Shown in pieces: positions 5,624 to 5,902 of a stretch of DNA of 5,902 bases. The position numbers were made by a program, and so were the translations under genes. The number at the start of each line of letters is the position of its first letter. Within the stretch, counting starts at the first letter, position 1. The DNA comes from Nitrospirota bacterium. GTDB lineage: Bacteria; Nitrospirota; Nitrospiria; Nitrospirales; Nitrospiraceae. The notes beneath the pieces are model-generated. The model worked only from the letters and a program-made list of their open reading frames with translations. It had not been told where the DNA came from and did not search any database. The stretch is from contig JACQCB010000022.1 of the NCBI GenBank assembly GCA_016201805.1, forward strand, positions 1 to 5,902, written 5' to 3'.

Positions 5624-5652
5624 ATTGTATCGGGAGGCAGGAAGCTTGTCAA
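5624..5652 (-). promoter_or_regulatory. Near-consensus sigma70-type promoter of nadK
   Basis: On the minus strand a perfect TTGACA (5652-5647) and TACAAT (5629-5624, 5 of 6) are separated by the ideal 17 bases. Transcription would start near 5617, about 90 bases before the nadK ATG. It is the best promoter match in the window. The remainder of 5653-5764 holds no gene and must contain the clpC promoter, which I cannot assign with confidence. Confidence 0.7.
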
Positions 5653-5764
5653 CGAATGCTATCCTAACGAACGATAATCGACTGAACCTGCGGATGAATT
5701 ACGACAGATTCTGCAAGAGTTCCCGCGCCTCGGTCAGCTATCGCAGCGAACCAAAGGAGGAAGG

Positions 5765-5902
5765 ATGTTCGAACGATTCACGGATAAGGGTCGGAAGATC
5801 ATCATCCTGGCCAGGGAAGAGGCCGAGCGTCATCAGAACGATGACGTGCGCACGGAACACCTCGGCCTGCCTATTCTTCGTGAGTCAGACGGCATCGCCC
5901 TC
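5765..5902 (+). CDS. clpC: ATP-dependent Clp protease ATP-binding subunit ClpC (N-terminal part only)
   Basis: The first 46 codons of a Clp AAA+ unfoldase, which would unfold substrates for the ClpP protease in the cytoplasm. MFERFTDKGRKIIILAREEA is the standard ClpC N-terminus, opening the first Clp-N repeat. The expected (G)TEHLLLAIL-like motif appears as RTEHLGLPILRE, with changes at normally well conserved positions. The ATG at 5765 is preceded by AAAGGAGG at 5753-5760, with a slightly short spacing of four bases. The frame is open to the window end, so the ATPase domains lie outside. It is divergent from nadK across 237 bases. It could be a second ClpC paralogue or a ClpA/ClpB-like protein, but the MFERFTD start favours ClpC. 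Confidence 0.85.
   Translation, partial: MFERFTDKGRKIIILAREEAERHQNDDVRTEHLGLPILRESDGIAL

Noticed and set aside
1..5902. CRISPR array, insertion sequence, tRNA or rRNA
   Set aside because: No regularly spaced repeats, transposase motifs, terminal inverted repeats or tRNA-like cloverleaf were seen on reading both strands.

Overview
The window reads as ordinary chromosomal DNA from a moderately GC-rich bacterium. The closest match I can make from memory is a Nitrospira-like member of the Nitrospirota. This rests on the style of the ClpC N-terminus at the right edge, the archaeal/Gram-positive-type citrate synthase, and an adrenodoxin-reductase-type ferredoxin:NADP+ oxidoreductase, and it is an inference. 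There are no insertion sequences, CRISPR arrays, tRNAs or rRNAs, and no phage genes.

Layout from left to right: the first few codons of a minus-strand gene leaving the window (1-16), with its own promoter and a palindromic operator candidate; a poorly coding spacer with one doubtful small membrane-protein ORF (48-401, minus); citrate synthase (431-1570, plus) with a good sigma70-type promoter; a stem-loop between convergent genes (1612-1639); an hsp20 small heat-shock gene broken by two frame changes (1647-2071, minus); an exported SlyD-like FKBP prolyl isomerase (2261-2845, minus); a 51-codon orphan coding remnant (3008-3163, plus); a ferredoxin/NADP+ reductase-like flavoprotein (3285-4676, plus); NAD kinase (4673-5527, minus), whose stop overlaps the reductase stop tail to tail; and the first 46 codons of a ClpC-type AAA+ unfoldase (5765-5902, plus).

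Two themes recur. The first is central carbon and redox metabolism. Citrate synthase feeds or drains the TCA cycle, NAD kinase makes NADP+, and the flavoprotein probably exchanges electrons between NADP(H) and ferredoxin, which a reductive TCA organism needs. The second is proteostasis: Hsp20, the FKBP isomerase/chaperone and ClpC. Most genes are single transcription units with their own promoter. TTGACA -35 boxes with suitable -10 boxes are visible for the FKBP, reductase and nadK genes, and TTGACT/TATGAT for citrate synthase.

I did not find a clearly new biological system. The points most worth a second look are the doubly frameshifted hsp20 in an otherwise clean sequence, the unannotated coding remnant at 3008-3163, the palindrome over the promoter at the left edge, the dyad upstream of the FKBP promoter, and the changed conserved motif in the ClpC N-domain.
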